From the NCBI RefSeq assembly GCF_004923205.2, contig NZ_SELD02000001.1, forward strand, positions 1 through 64,000: 64,000 bases of DNA, in the 5' to 3' direction. The position numbers and the translations under genes were made by a program. This stretch comes from Paracoccus aeridis (lineage in GTDB: Bacteria; Pseudomonadota; Alphaproteobacteria; Rhodobacterales; Rhodobacteraceae). Below the pieces are notes generated by a model, which saw only the letters and a list, made by a program, of their open reading frames with translations, was not told the DNA's origin and did not search any database. This document shows, piece after piece, positions 18,712-27,490 of this stretch (position 1 is its first letter; every line of letters begins with the position of its first letter).

Positions 18712-19637
18712 TGGCTGTCCTTCTGCTGGCCGAAATGGCCGAAAACGGGCTGAACCTCGACGCGACGTCCAAGGCCGTGACCGCCGTGGCGCCCTTGGGC
18801 GACGTGACCGTGCTGGTCGCGGGCGCGGGCGCCGAGGCCGCCGCCGCCGAGGCCGCCCGGATCGAGGGCGTGTCGAAGGTCCTGACCGCGACCGGCGACG
18901 CCTACGCCCACCGCCTGGCCGAGCCGCTGGCCGCGCTGGTGGCCGAGCTCGCCACCCGGTTCAGCCACATCGCAGCACCCGGCACGACCGACGCCCGCAA
19001 CGTCCTGCCCCGCGCCGCGGCGCTGCTGGACGTGATGATCATTCCGGAAGTCAGCCGGATCGTCGACGCCGACACGTTCGAGCGCACCGCCTTCACCTCG
19101 GCCGCCGTGCAGACCGTGAAGTCGTCCGACAGGATCAAGGTCCTGACCATCCGGATCGCCAGCTTCGACGCGGCCGGGCAGGGCGGTTCCGCCCCGGTCG
19201 AGGCCGCGCCCGACGTCGCCGATCCCGGCCTGTCGTCCTGGGTGTCGGACGAGGTCGCGAAGTCCGACCGGCCGGAGCTGACCTCGGCCAAGCGGATCGT
19301 GTCGGGCGGCCGCGCGGTCGGGTCCAAGGAGAAGTTCGAGATCATCGAGAAGCTGGCCGACAAGCTGGGCGCCGCCGTGGGGGCAAGCCGCGCGGCGGTC
19401 GATTCGGGCTATGCCCCGAACGACTGGCAGGTCGGCCAGACCGGCAAGGTCGTGGCGCCGGAGCTGTACATCGCCGCCGGCATCTCGGGCGCGATCCAGC
19501 ACCTCGCCGGGATGAAGGATTCCAAGGTCATCGTCGCGATCAACAAGGACGAGGAAGCGCCGATCTTCCAGGTCGCCGACTACGGCCTTGTCGGTGACAT
19601 CTTCACCCTGCTGCCGGAACTGACCGAGAAGCTCTGA
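18711..19637 (+). CDS. etfA: Electron transfer flavoprotein, alpha subunit
   Basis: 308-aa FAD-binding subunit of ETF. The C-terminal FAD motif is seen in [20 protein letters not shown] and [18 protein letters not shown], followed by the family ending DYGLVGDIF. It passes electrons to ETF-quinone oxidoreductase (encoded at 36974). It is coupled to etfB and followed by a strong terminator. Confidence 0.97.
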   Translation: MAVLLLAEMAENGLNLDATSKAVTAVAPLGDVTVLVAGAGAEAAAAEAARIEGVSKVLTATGDAYAHRLAEPLAALVAELATRFSHIAAPGTTDARNVLPRAAALLDVMIIPEVSRIVDADTFERTAFTSAAVQTVKSSDRIKVLTIRIASFDAAGQGGSAPVEAAPDVADPGLSSWVSDEVAKSDRPELTSAKRIVSGGRAVGSKEKFEIIEKLADKLGAAVGASRAAVDSGYAPNDWQVGQTGKVVAPELYIAAGISGAIQHLAGMKDSKVIVAINKDEEAPIFQVADYGLVGDIFTLLPELTEKL

Positions 19638-19663
19638 TCCCGGGCAGCCGCTGCGCCTGAACG

Positions 19664-19694
19664 AACCGCCCGGATCTCGTCCGGGCGGTTTTCG
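19664..19694 (+). terminator. Rho-independent terminator after etfBA
   Basis: Stem AACCGCCCGGA / TCCGGGCGGTT (11 bp) with loop TCTCG and a following TTTTCG tract. Confidence 0.9.
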
Positions 19695-19854
19695 CTTGCG
19701 CGCGCGACGTGGCGCCGAACGGCCTTCAGGCGGCGTTCCCTGCCTCGGACCCTGCCGATCGGCCGCCTCAAGCAACGCGCCGGCGCGGTTTCGCATTGAA
19801 CCGCGCCCGCCTGCCGCCCTATCGTCGCCGCCGCAGCAGGACGAGGAGAGACAG

Positions 19855-20730
19855 ATGGCGGTTCAATCGGTGGGCGTGGTCGGCGCGGGGCAGATGGGCA
19901 ACGGCATCGCGCATGTGTTCGCCCTGGCGGGCTACGACGTGCTGATGAACGACATCAGCGCCGAGGCGATGGAAAAGGCCGTCGCGCTGATCGACAGGAA
20001 CCTGGAGCGGCAGGTCAGCCGCGACAAGATCTCGGCCGAGGACAAGGCCACCGCGCTAGCCCGCATCCGGACCACCACCGAGCTGAGCGAGCTTGGCCAG
20101 TGCGACCTGGTGATCGAGGCCGCGACCGAGAACGAAGGCGTCAAGCAGAAGATCTTCGACGCGCTGCTGCCGCACCTGAAGCCGGAAACGATCCTGACGT
20201 CGAACACGTCGTCGATTTCCATCACCCGGCTGGCGAGCCGCACCGACCGGCCCGAGAAGTTCATGGGCTTCCATTTCATGAACCCCGTCCCGGTGATGCA
20301 GCTGGTGGAACTGATCCGCGGCATCGCCACGGATGACGCCACCTACCGCGAGATGTGCGACGTGGTGGCGAAGCTCGGCAAGACATCCGCCAGCGCCGAG
20401 GATTTCCCGGCCTTCATCGTCAACCGCATCCTCATGCCGATGATCAACGAGGCGGTCTACACGCTCTACGAGGGGGTGGGCTCGGTCAGGTCCATCGACG
20501 AATCGATGAAGCTGGGGGCGAACCACCCGATGGGCCCGCTGGAGCTTGCGGACTTCATCGGACTGGATACGTGCCTGTCGATCATGAACGTGCTGCACGA
20601 CGGCCTGGCGGACACGAAGTATCGGCCCTGCCCGCTGCTCACGAAATACGTCGAGGCGGGGTGGCTCGGCCGCAAGACCGGGCGGGGGTTCTACGACTAT
20701 CGCGGCGAGACGCCGGTTCCCACGCGGTGA
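19855..20730 (+). CDS. 3-hydroxybutyryl-CoA dehydrogenase
   Basis: 291-aa NAD(P)-dependent enzyme that interconverts acetoacetyl-CoA and 3-hydroxybutyryl-CoA. The Rossmann motif is GVVGAGQMGNGIAHVFA at the N-terminus, with ASRTDRPEKFMGFHFMNPVP holding the catalytic His (GFHFMNP), and a C-terminal HCDH domain (FIVNRILMPMINEAVYTLYEG). GAGGAGAG lies before the ATG. It stands after the etfBA terminator as a single gene. Confidence 0.95.
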   Translation: MAVQSVGVVGAGQMGNGIAHVFALAGYDVLMNDISAEAMEKAVALIDRNLERQVSRDKISAEDKATALARIRTTTELSELGQCDLVIEAATENEGVKQKIFDALLPHLKPETILTSNTSSISITRLASRTDRPEKFMGFHFMNPVPVMQLVELIRGIATDDATYREMCDVVAKLGKTSASAEDFPAFIVNRILMPMINEAVYTLYEGVGSVRSIDESMKLGANHPMGPLELADFIGLDTCLSIMNVLHDGLADTKYRPCPLLTKYVEAGWLGRKTGRGFYDYRGETPVPTR

Positions 20731-20794
20731 GGCTTTACCGGTTCTTGACGTTGTTCTGATGGACTGGCCGGACACTTCATCCTGAAAGGTCCAC

Positions 20795-21052
20795 ATGCGC
20801 GATTTCTTCATCCGGGGCTTCGAGATCATCGCGACGATCTTCGTCGTGCTGGGCACGCTCGCGATCGTCGGCGGTGCCGTCGGCGTCGCGTTCTCGCCGG
20901 CTGGCGGCATCCTTCCGGCGATCGGGGTGCTGATCGGCGGCTTCGTCTATCTGTGCCTGATCGCGGGCGGGATCTACATCGCGATCGGCATCCACGACAA
21001 CACCCGCCGCACCGCCGCGGCGGTCGAGGAATTGCTGCGCCGCCAGCGGTGA
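20795..21052 (+). CDS. Small membrane protein, two helices, unknown function
   Basis: 85-aa protein with two hydrophobic segments (about residues 10-32 and 38-65) and a basic C-terminus (RRTAAAVEELLRRQR). AAAGG lies 9-10 nt before the ATG. I do not recognise a family. It is convergent with plsY. Confidence 0.75.
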   Translation: MRDFFIRGFEIIATIFVVLGTLAIVGGAVGVAFSPAGGILPAIGVLIGGFVYLCLIAGGIYIAIGIHDNTRRTAAAVEELLRRQR

Positions 21053-21074
21053 CACGGGCGGAAGGCGGCGGCGC

Positions 21075-21659
21075 TCAGCCCCGGCGGCCGATCCGCGGCT
21101 CGGTCCCGGCCAGCAGGCGTTCGATGTTGGCGCGGTGGCGGATGAAGATCAGCACCGCCATGAACGCCAGCACCGCCGCGACGGCCGGCAGGCCCCAGAG
21201 ATAGGCGGCGATCGGCGCGAGGGCGGCCGCCACTAGTGCCGACAGCGACGAGATGCGGAAGATGCCGGCCGCTGCCAGCCACAGCCCGCAGGCGATCAGC
21301 CCCACCGGCCAGAACAGCGCCAGCACGGTGCCGAGGAAGGTGGCAACGCCCTTGCCGCCCCTGAAGCCCAGCCAGACCGAGAACAGGTGGCCCAGGAACG
21401 CGGCCCCGCCGGCGACCAGCGCGGCGTCTTCTCCGCCGAGCCAGCGCGCCAGCAGCACCGCGATTGCGCCCTTGCCGCTGTCGAGGATCAGCGTCGCCAG
21501 CGCCGCGCCCTTGTGGCCGGTCCGCAGGACGTTGGTCGCGCCGATGTTGCCCGACCCGATCCGGCGCAGGTCGCCCAGGCCCAGCATCCGGGTGATGACG
21601 ATCCCGAACGGGACCGAGCCGAGAAGATAGCCGATCGCGGCCCACAGGATCGCGGTCAT
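21075..21659 (-). CDS. plsY: Acyl-phosphate:glycerol-3-phosphate acyltransferase
   Basis: Membrane enzyme that adds the first acyl chain to glycerol 3-phosphate using acyl-phosphate. The protein is 194 aa with about five helices. Its motifs are GSVPFG, GSGNIGATNVLR, GHLFSVWLGFRGGKGVAT and a C-terminal RHRANIERLLAGTEPRI. The start overlaps the pyrC' stop by 4 nt. Confidence 0.96.
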   Translation of the reverse strand: MTAILWAAIGYLLGSVPFGIVITRMLGLGDLRRIGSGNIGATNVLRTGHKGAALATLILDSGKGAIAVLLARWLGGEDAALVAGGAAFLGHLFSVWLGFRGGKGVATFLGTVLALFWPVGLIACGLWLAAAGIFRISSLSALVAAALAPIAAYLWGLPAVAAVLAFMAVLIFIRHRANIERLLAGTEPRIGRRG

Positions 21660-22948
21660 GCACGTGCCTCCGCGGCGACGCCTTCGCCGAAGACGCGGCG
21701 GCCCCCGACCCAGGTGCCGATGACGCGCCCCTCCATCCGGGCGCCGTCGAAGGGCGTGTTCTTGGACTTGGACCTGAGCGCGAAGCGGTCGAGCACGAAG
21801 GGCGCGTTCGGGTCGAACAGCACCAGGTCGGCGGGCGCGCCGACCGACAGCCGCCCCGCAGGAAGCCCCAGCCGCTCGGCCGGGTTAAGCGACAGCGCCC
21901 GCCACAGCCGCGCCATCGGGACGCCGCCCTGATGGTAAAGCCGCATTGCCGCGGGCAGCAGGGTTTCAAGGCCGACCGCCCCGGGCGCCGCCATCTCGAA
22001 CGGCAGGCGCTTGGCTTCCTCGTCCTGCGGGGTGTGGAAGCTGCCGATCACGTCGATGGTGCCGTCCGCCACCGCCTCGACCAGCGCGAGGCGGTCGTCC
22101 TCGGACCTGAGCGGCGGGGTCAGGCGGAAGAAGGTGCGGTAGTCGCCGACGTCGAATTCGTTCAGCGTCAGGTGATGGATGGACGTGCCCGCCGTCACGT
22201 CGAGCCCCGCCGCCCGCGCCCGGTCCAGCACGGGCAGCGCGGCCGCCGTGGTGATCTGGTCGGCGTGCCAGCGCACCCCCGTCGCCTCGACCAGCGCGAA
22301 GTCGCGTTCCAGCCCCATCCGCTCGGCCAGGGGCGACACGTCGGGGATGCCGTAAAGCGAGGCGAACTTGCCCTTGGTCGCCGCGGCGCCGCGCGACAGG
22401 CCGGGTTCCTGCGGGTGGCCGACGACCAGCGCGCCCAGGCCCCGCGCATAGGTCATGCAGCGCGCGAGAAGGCGGGTGTTTTCCACCACCCGCACCCCGT
22501 CGGTGAAGGCGATGGCGCCCGCGTCGCGCAGGAACCCCATCTCGACCATCTCGCGCCCCTCGCGGCCGCGCGTCAGCGCCGCCTGGTGGCGGATGCGGAC
22601 GGGCGACTCGGCGGCGGCGCGGCGGGTCACGAACTCCAGCGCTTCCGGCGTGTCGATGGGCGGCAGCGTGTCGGGGCGGGCGACGATGGTGGTGACGCCC
22701 CCGGCGGCGGCGGCGAGCGCGGCCGACCGCATCGATTCCTTGTGCCGTTCGCCCGGCTCGCCGATCTTGACGCCCCAGTCCACGATGCCGGGCGCGAGGT
22801 GCTTGCCGCCGCAGTCGACGACCGTGGCCCCTTCCGGCGCGTCCCCGTCAAGCGCGGCGATGACGCCGTCCTGCACGGTCAGGCTGCCGGGCTCGTCGGT
22901 CAGCGCCTCGGGGTCGATCAGGCGGGCGTTCTGGAAATGCAGGATCAT
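21656..22948 (-). CDS. Dihydroorotase-like protein, probably noncatalytic (PyrC')
   Basis: 430-aa amidohydrolase-fold protein next to pyrB. The normal metal motif PGFIDxHVH is replaced by PGIVDWGVKIGEPGERH, so both HxH ligands are gone, and the late Asp of the TDHAP motif is replaced (GSFHTPQDEE). Other landmarks stay (GHPQEPG, WHADQITT). Inactive dihydroorotase homologues that hold aspartate transcarbamoylase together are known in pseudomonads, and the same layout fits here. A catalytic pyrC should exist elsewhere in the genome. Confidence 0.88.
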   Translation of the reverse strand: MILHFQNARLIDPEALTDEPGSLTVQDGVIAALDGDAPEGATVVDCGGKHLAPGIVDWGVKIGEPGERHKESMRSAALAAAAGGVTTIVARPDTLPPIDTPEALEFVTRRAAAESPVRIRHQAALTRGREGREMVEMGFLRDAGAIAFTDGVRVVENTRLLARCMTYARGLGALVVGHPQEPGLSRGAAATKGKFASLYGIPDVSPLAERMGLERDFALVEATGVRWHADQITTAAALPVLDRARAAGLDVTAGTSIHHLTLNEFDVGDYRTFFRLTPPLRSEDDRLALVEAVADGTIDVIGSFHTPQDEEAKRLPFEMAAPGAVGLETLLPAAMRLYHQGGVPMARLWRALSLNPAERLGLPAGRLSVGAPADLVLFDPNAPFVLDRFALRSKSKNTPFDGARMEGRVIGTWVGGRRVFGEGVAAEARA

Positions 22949-22996
22949 GCGCGGGACCTCGGGGGCATGAGGGCAGGGGCGAGGACGAGGATCGCG

Positions 22997-23959
22997 TCAG
23001 ACATAGGTTCCCGCCGCAGCCTTCCCCCGCTCGGCCCGCAGGTTCCGCGCCAGCAGGTCCATCGCCGCCATCCGCACGGCGACGCCCATTTCCACCTGGT
23101 CCTGGATCACGCTGCGGTTGATGTCGTCGGCGATGGTGCCGTCGATTTCCACCCCGCGGTTCATCGGGCCGGGATGCATGACGATCGCGTCGGGCTTCGC
23201 CAGCGCCAGCTTCTCGGCGTCGAGGCCCCAGCGGTGATAGTATTCGCGCTCGGACGGGATGAAGCCGCCGTCCATGCGTTCCTTCTGCAGCCGCAGCATC
23301 ATCACCACGTCGGCGTCGCGCAGGCCTTCGGCCATGTCCTCGTAGATCTCGCAGCCCCATTCGGCCGCGCCTGAGGGCATCAGCGTCGCCGGGCCGACCA
23401 GCCGGACCCGGTTCTCCATCTTGCCCAGCAGGATCAGGTTCGACCGGGCCACGCGGGAATGCGCGATGTCGCCGCAGATCGCGACCGTCAGCCGGTGCAG
23501 CCGCCCCTTGGCGCGCCGGATCGTCAGCGCGTCCAGCAGCGCCTGCGTGGGGTGCTCGTGGCGCCCGTCGCCCGCGTTGATGACGGCGCAGTTCACCTTT
23601 TCCGCCAGCAGGTTCACCGCGCCCGAATTGGGGTGCCGCACGACCAGCAGGTCGGGCTGCATCGCGTTCAGCGTCAGCGCGGTGTCGATCAGCGTCTCGC
23701 CCTTCTTCACCGACGACTGCGCCACGGCCATGTTCATCACGTCCGCGCCCAGCCGCTTGCCGGCCAACTCGAAGCTGGACTGCGTCCGGGTCGAGTTCTC
23801 GAAGAACAGGTTGATCTGGGTCAGCCCCTCCAGCGCGTCCCCGTGCTTCACCGTGCGCCGGTTCAGCGCGACGTAGCTTTCGGCGAGGTCCAGAAGCGTG
23901 GTGATCTCGTCGGGGGCCAACTGCTCGACCCCGAGAAGGTGACGGGCACGGAACGTCAT
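22997..23959 (-). CDS. pyrB: Aspartate carbamoyltransferase catalytic subunit
   Basis: Second step of pyrimidine synthesis: carbamoyl phosphate plus aspartate gives carbamoyl aspartate. The protein is 320 aa. Carbamoyl-phosphate motif [27 protein letters not shown], and [14 protein letters not shown] with [12 protein letters not shown] chose ATG 23959, which has GGAGG 5 nt upstream; the frame is open further. No pyrI follows, while the PyrC'-like gene lies 48 nt downstream. Confidence 0.97.
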   Translation of the reverse strand: MTFRARHLLGVEQLAPDEITTLLDLAESYVALNRRTVKHGDALEGLTQINLFFENSTRTQSSFELAGKRLGADVMNMAVAQSSVKKGETLIDTALTLNAMQPDLLVVRHPNSGAVNLLAEKVNCAVINAGDGRHEHPTQALLDALTIRRAKGRLHRLTVAICGDIAHSRVARSNLILLGKMENRVRLVGPATLMPSGAAEWGCEIYEDMAEGLRDADVVMMLRLQKERMDGGFIPSEREYYHRWGLDAEKLALAKPDAIVMHPGPMNRGVEIDGTIADDINRSVIQDQVEMGVAVRMAAMDLLARNLRAERGKAAAGTYV

Positions 23960-24034
23960 GGGGGCCTCCGCTGGATGCGGGGTCCTTATGGCAAGCCCGG
24001 CCCGCCGGGGCAAGAACCCCGCGCGGGCCCGGGG

Positions 24035-24074
24035 GCCGTCAGGCGTGGCCCGCCGCCGTCAGGCGTGGCCCGCG
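24035..24074. repeat. 20-bp tandem duplication containing the algH stop codon
   Basis: GCCGTCAGGCGTGGCCCGC occurs at 24035-24053 and again at 24055-24073 (period 20). On the minus strand each copy reads GHA-stop, the end of the AlgH-family protein. Confidence 0.85.
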
Positions 24075-24640
24075 GCCGAGGACAGCATCCGGGGGTCGAT
24101 CCCCAGCGACTGCACGGCGATGTTCCACTTGAGGTCGTCGTCGGCGCCGAACAGTATCTCGTCGCTCGGCTCGGCCGTGAGCCAGCCATTGGCCAGCATC
24201 TCGGCCTCGAGCTGGCCCGCGCCCCACCCGGCGTAGCCCAGCGACAGCACCGCCGCGTCGGGCCCCTGGCCGCGGGCGAGGTCCTCGAGGATGTCGCGCG
24301 TCGTCGTCATGGCGAGATCGCTTTCGCCGATCCGCATCCGCCCCTCGCCCTCGTCGATGTCGTCGGCATCGGTCGCGCGGTGCAACACGAAGCCGCGCCC
24401 CGGCTCGACCGGGCCGCCGAAGCGGACGGCGACGTGGCGCGCCTGCGGGGTCGCGTCGATTTCCAGCTGCTTCAGCAGGTCGGTGAAATCCAGCCCTTCG
24501 AGCGGCCGGTTGACGACCAGCCCCATCGCGCCCTCGTCCCCGTGGGCGCAGATCAGCACGACCGAGCGCGCGAAGCGCGGGTCGCTCATGCCCGGCATGG
24601 CGATCAGGACCTTGCCGGTCAGCGAGTCTGTGTTCTTCAT
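24059..24640 (-). CDS. YqgE/AlgH family protein (UPF0301)
   Basis: 193-aa cytoplasmic protein of the DUF179 family; its biochemical role is unknown, although algH was named from alginate regulation in Pseudomonas. Family motifs are LTGKVLIAMPGMSDPRFARSVV, HGDEGAMGLVVNRP, FGGPVEPGRGFVLH and LGYAGWGAGQLEAE. I chose ATG 24640 (AAGGTGG upstream); another in-frame start lies at 24670. Divergent from the DsbD-N-like gene. Confidence 0.93.
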   Translation of the reverse strand: MKNTDSLTGKVLIAMPGMSDPRFARSVVLICAHGDEGAMGLVVNRPLEGLDFTDLLKQLEIDATPQARHVAVRFGGPVEPGRGFVLHRATDADDIDEGEGRMRIGESDLAMTTTRDILEDLARGQGPDAAVLSLGYAGWGAGQLEAEMLANGWLTAEPSDEILFGADDDLKWNIAVQSLGIDPRMLSSAAGHA

Positions 24641-24772
24641 GAAACCACCTTTCCGGCCCAAGATCGTCATCGAAGGCGCGCGGTGCAAGGGCGTGGCCGG
24701 TCGCGACCTGCCAGGCAACCCGTGGCGAAGTTGTGACTTCACCCCGGGGCCGGGCTTGCCTAGACCAGCCGC

Positions 24773-25561
24773 ATGAACGCGCATCCAGCCCTGATCGTCC
24801 TTGTCGCCGCGCTGGCGACCACGCCCGCGGCGGCCCGGGACCGGGCCGATCCGCCGGGGCTGCGGTCGGCGGAGCTGCTGCCGGTGGCGACCGCGCCCGA
24901 CGGCAGCCGCGTGACTGCGATGCGGCTGGTGCTGGAGCCGGGGTGGAAGACCTACTGGCGCAGTCCCGGCGACAGCGGGATGCCGCCCGGCTTCGACTGG
25001 TCGGGCTCGACCAACCTCGCCGCGGCAGAGCCGCAGTGGCCACGCCCCGAGGTGATCCTGTCGGACGGCGACCGGACGCTGGGCTATCACGACGAACTGG
25101 TGCTGCCGTTCCAGGTCCGGCCGCAGGGGCCGGGCCCGGTCGCGCTGGACGTGACCGTGACGCTCGGCCTGTGCGAGAACGTCTGCGTGCCCGCGACCCT
25201 GCGCCTCACCGCGTCCGACGCGGCCGGCGGCCCCGACCCGCGCATCGGGCAGGCGCTGGCGCTGGTGCCGGCGGTCTCGACCGTCCGGCCCGCCTGCCGG
25301 CTTGCCGACATTTCCGACGGGGTGCGGCTGAGCGCGGCGCTGCCCGACCTGCCCGGCGACCCGGCCGTGGCGATGGAACTGGCAGAGGACGGCATCTGGG
25401 TCTCGCAGCCCGACCTCGCGCGCGCGGGCGGTCGTCTCACCGCGACCGCCGACTTCGTGCCACCGGCTGCGGCGCCCTTTCCGCTCGACCCGGCGAAGCT
25501 GCGGGTGACGGTGATCGGGGACGGGAACGCCGTCGAGTATCGGGGCTGCGCGCCGTCCTAG
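24773..25561 (+). CDS. DsbD N-terminal-domain-like periplasmic protein
   Basis: 262-aa exported protein with a signal peptide (ending PAAARD) and the DsbD alpha-domain-like fold that in DsbD passes electrons to periplasmic thiol proteins. It has the redox motif CENVCVP and the family pattern GWKTYWRSPGDSGMPPGFDW. No membrane domain follows, so it is a stand-alone form. Its stop codon overlaps that of the convergent glycosylase gene by 4 nt. Confidence 0.82.
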   Translation: MNAHPALIVLVAALATTPAAARDRADPPGLRSAELLPVATAPDGSRVTAMRLVLEPGWKTYWRSPGDSGMPPGFDWSGSTNLAAAEPQWPRPEVILSDGDRTLGYHDELVLPFQVRPQGPGPVALDVTVTLGLCENVCVPATLRLTASDAAGGPDPRIGQALALVPAVSTVRPACRLADISDGVRLSAALPDLPGDPAVAMELAEDGIWVSQPDLARAGGRLTATADFVPPAAAPFPLDPAKLRVTVIGDGNAVEYRGCAPS

Positions 25562-26358
25562 AGCCTGGCGGCGATTTCCAGCAGGTCGGCCCAGGCGTCG
25601 CGCTTGGCGGCCGCGTTGCCGAGCAGGTAGCACGGGTGCGCCATCGGCATGACCGGGCGGCCGAACGCCGCAGCCCAGGTGCCGCGCATCCGCAGCACGC
25701 CGCTGCGGCCCAGCACCGACTGGCAGGCGACGTTGCCCATCACGACCAGCAGGTCCGGCGAGGCCAGCTCGACGTGGCGTTCGAGGAACGGCCGCATGGC
25801 CAGCGTTTCCGGTTCGGTCGGCAGCCGCCCGCCCGGCGTCCGCCACGGCAGGGCGGTGGTGAGATAGACCGAGCGTTCGGCATCCACCGCGTCGCGGGCC
25901 AGGCCGACCGCCGCCAGCATCCGGTCCAGCATCGCGCCGGCGCGGCCCGCGAACGGACGGCCCGCGCGGTCCTCGTCCTCGTCGGGCGGATCGCCCACGA
26001 TCATCACCCGCGCCGCCGGGTTGCCGTCCGCGAAGACGAAGCTGCGCGCGCCCTTGCGGATGTCGAGGCCGTCGAACCGCTCCATCGCGGCGGCGAGGTC
26101 GGGCAGGGATGCCGCCCGCGCCGCAAGGGCCGCGGCAACCGCGGGCAGGTCGGCGCCGTCCTGCGGCGCGACCGGTGCCGCTGCGGCGGCCGGCGCGGGC
26201 GCGACGGGCGCACGCGGGGCCGGCGTGGCCTCGGCATAACGGTCGAGCGGCGCGTCCGCGATCGGCTCGTCGACGCCCATCTCGCGCTGCCAGTCCAGCA
26301 GCGCAAGCGCGGTTGCCGCGTCGAGCGCGATTCCTCTCCAGGTCGGGTCTGCGGTCAT
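25558..26358 (-). CDS. Divergent family-4-like uracil-DNA glycosylase
   Basis: 266-aa protein of the uracil-DNA glycosylase superfamily, which removes uracil from DNA. Landmarks are FVFADGNPAARVMIVG, GRPFAGRAG, PWRTPGG and HPCYLL (motif B). It has an Ala/Pro-rich linker after an N-terminal helix, as in related alphaproteobacterial proteins. Two things are odd: motif A is GDPPDEDED where the family has GEAPGxDED, and the whole protein has only two Cys, so it cannot hold the four-Cys iron-sulfur cluster of family 4. It may have altered activity. Confidence 0.82.
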   Translation of the reverse strand: MTADPTWRGIALDAATALALLDWQREMGVDEPIADAPLDRYAEATPAPRAPVAPAPAAAAAPVAPQDGADLPAVAAALAARAASLPDLAAAMERFDGLDIRKGARSFVFADGNPAARVMIVGDPPDEDEDRAGRPFAGRAGAMLDRMLAAVGLARDAVDAERSVYLTTALPWRTPGGRLPTEPETLAMRPFLERHVELASPDLLVVMGNVACQSVLGRSGVLRMRGTWAAAFGRPVMPMAHPCYLLGNAAAKRDAWADLLEIAARL

Positions 26359-26404
26359 GCGGGCAGGCTAGAAGGGCGGGGGCGGGTCGGCAAGCCGCGC
26401 ACGC

Positions 26405-27352
26405 TCACCGCGGGGCCGCGGCGCGGCGCAGGCGGTCGTTGATCGCGGCCCCCAGCCCCCCGTCGGGGATGGGGGCGACCGCGATGGGGCGGCCCAGCCG
26501 GTCGGCCTGCCGCAGGATGTCGAAGAGGCGGGCGGCGGCTTCCACCGGATCGCCCGTGGCGGACAGGGTCAGCGTGCCGGGGCGGGACGGTCCGAAGCCG
26601 ATGAACGTCTCGCCGCGCTCCGGGGCTAACACCTCCAGCCGCAGCGGCGCGGCGGGGGCGTAGTGGCTGCCGAGCTGCCCGGGCGCGTCGGGCGCGGCCA
26701 GCGCGTGGGCGGGGGCGAGCGGGCCGATCAGCGCCTCGATCGCCTCGGACGGAACGCCGCCGGGACGCAGCAGCGTCGCGCGGCCATCGCGCCAGCCGAC
26801 GATGGTGGATTCCAGCCCCACCGGGCTGGCGCCGCCGTCGACCACCGCCGCGATGCGGCCGTCCAGCCCCCCGTTCGCGTCCAGCACATGCGCCGCCGTC
26901 GTCGGGCTGATCCGCCCCGAGGCGTTGGCGGACGGCGCCGCCACCGGCTGCCCGAGCGCGCGCAGCACCGCCTGCGCGACGGGATGCGCGGGCACGCGGA
27001 TGCCCACGGTCGGCAGCCCCGCCGTCACCAGCGACGCGATCCCCGCGTCATTCCGCAGCGGCACCACCAGCGTCAGCGCGCCGGGCCAGAACGCGTCCGC
27101 GAGCCTGCGCGCGTCGCCTTCCAGAACGCCGATCCGGGCCGCTGCGCCGGTATCGGCGACATGGACGATCAGCGGGTTGAAGCCGGGCCGCCCCTTGGCG
27201 GCGTAGATCCGCGCGACCGCCTGCGGGTCGCGCGCGGACCCGGCGAGGCCGTAGACCGTCTCGGTCGGGATCGCGACCACCTCTCCGGCCGCCAGCAGGC
27301 TTGCGGCGCGGGCGATGCCGGCATCGTCGGCTTGCAGGATCGGGGTCGTCAT
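26405..27352 (-). CDS. L-threonylcarbamoyladenylate synthase, Sua5 type
   Basis: 315-aa enzyme that makes threonylcarbamoyl-AMP for the t6A modification of tRNAs reading ANN codons. The N-terminal YrdC domain has PTETVYGLAGSA, AKGRPGFNPLIVHV, SANASGRISPT and STIVGW; the C-terminal Sua5 domain has GSHYAPAAPLRLE and ends AINDRLRRAA. The length is that of Sua5 and not of the short TsaC. The ATG at 27352 has only a weak ribosome site. Confidence 0.95.
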   Translation of the reverse strand: MTTPILQADDAGIARAASLLAAGEVVAIPTETVYGLAGSARDPQAVARIYAAKGRPGFNPLIVHVADTGAAARIGVLEGDARRLADAFWPGALTLVVPLRNDAGIASLVTAGLPTVGIRVPAHPVAQAVLRALGQPVAAPSANASGRISPTTAAHVLDANGGLDGRIAAVVDGGASPVGLESTIVGWRDGRATLLRPGGVPSEAIEALIGPLAPAHALAAPDAPGQLGSHYAPAAPLRLEVLAPERGETFIGFGPSRPGTLTLSATGDPVEAAARLFDILRQADRLGRPIAVAPIPDGGLGAAINDRLRRAAAPR

Positions 27353-27490
27353 GGGGGGCCGCCGGCGAGGTTCTGCGAAACGACTGACGTCGGGTAGGTG
27401 CTTGCGCCCCCGGCCCGGGCATCTAGTCTTGCTGGGAACCGAACTGATATGCGCGCCGCCGCCCGATGCCAAGGCGCGAAGGGGGAAAAC

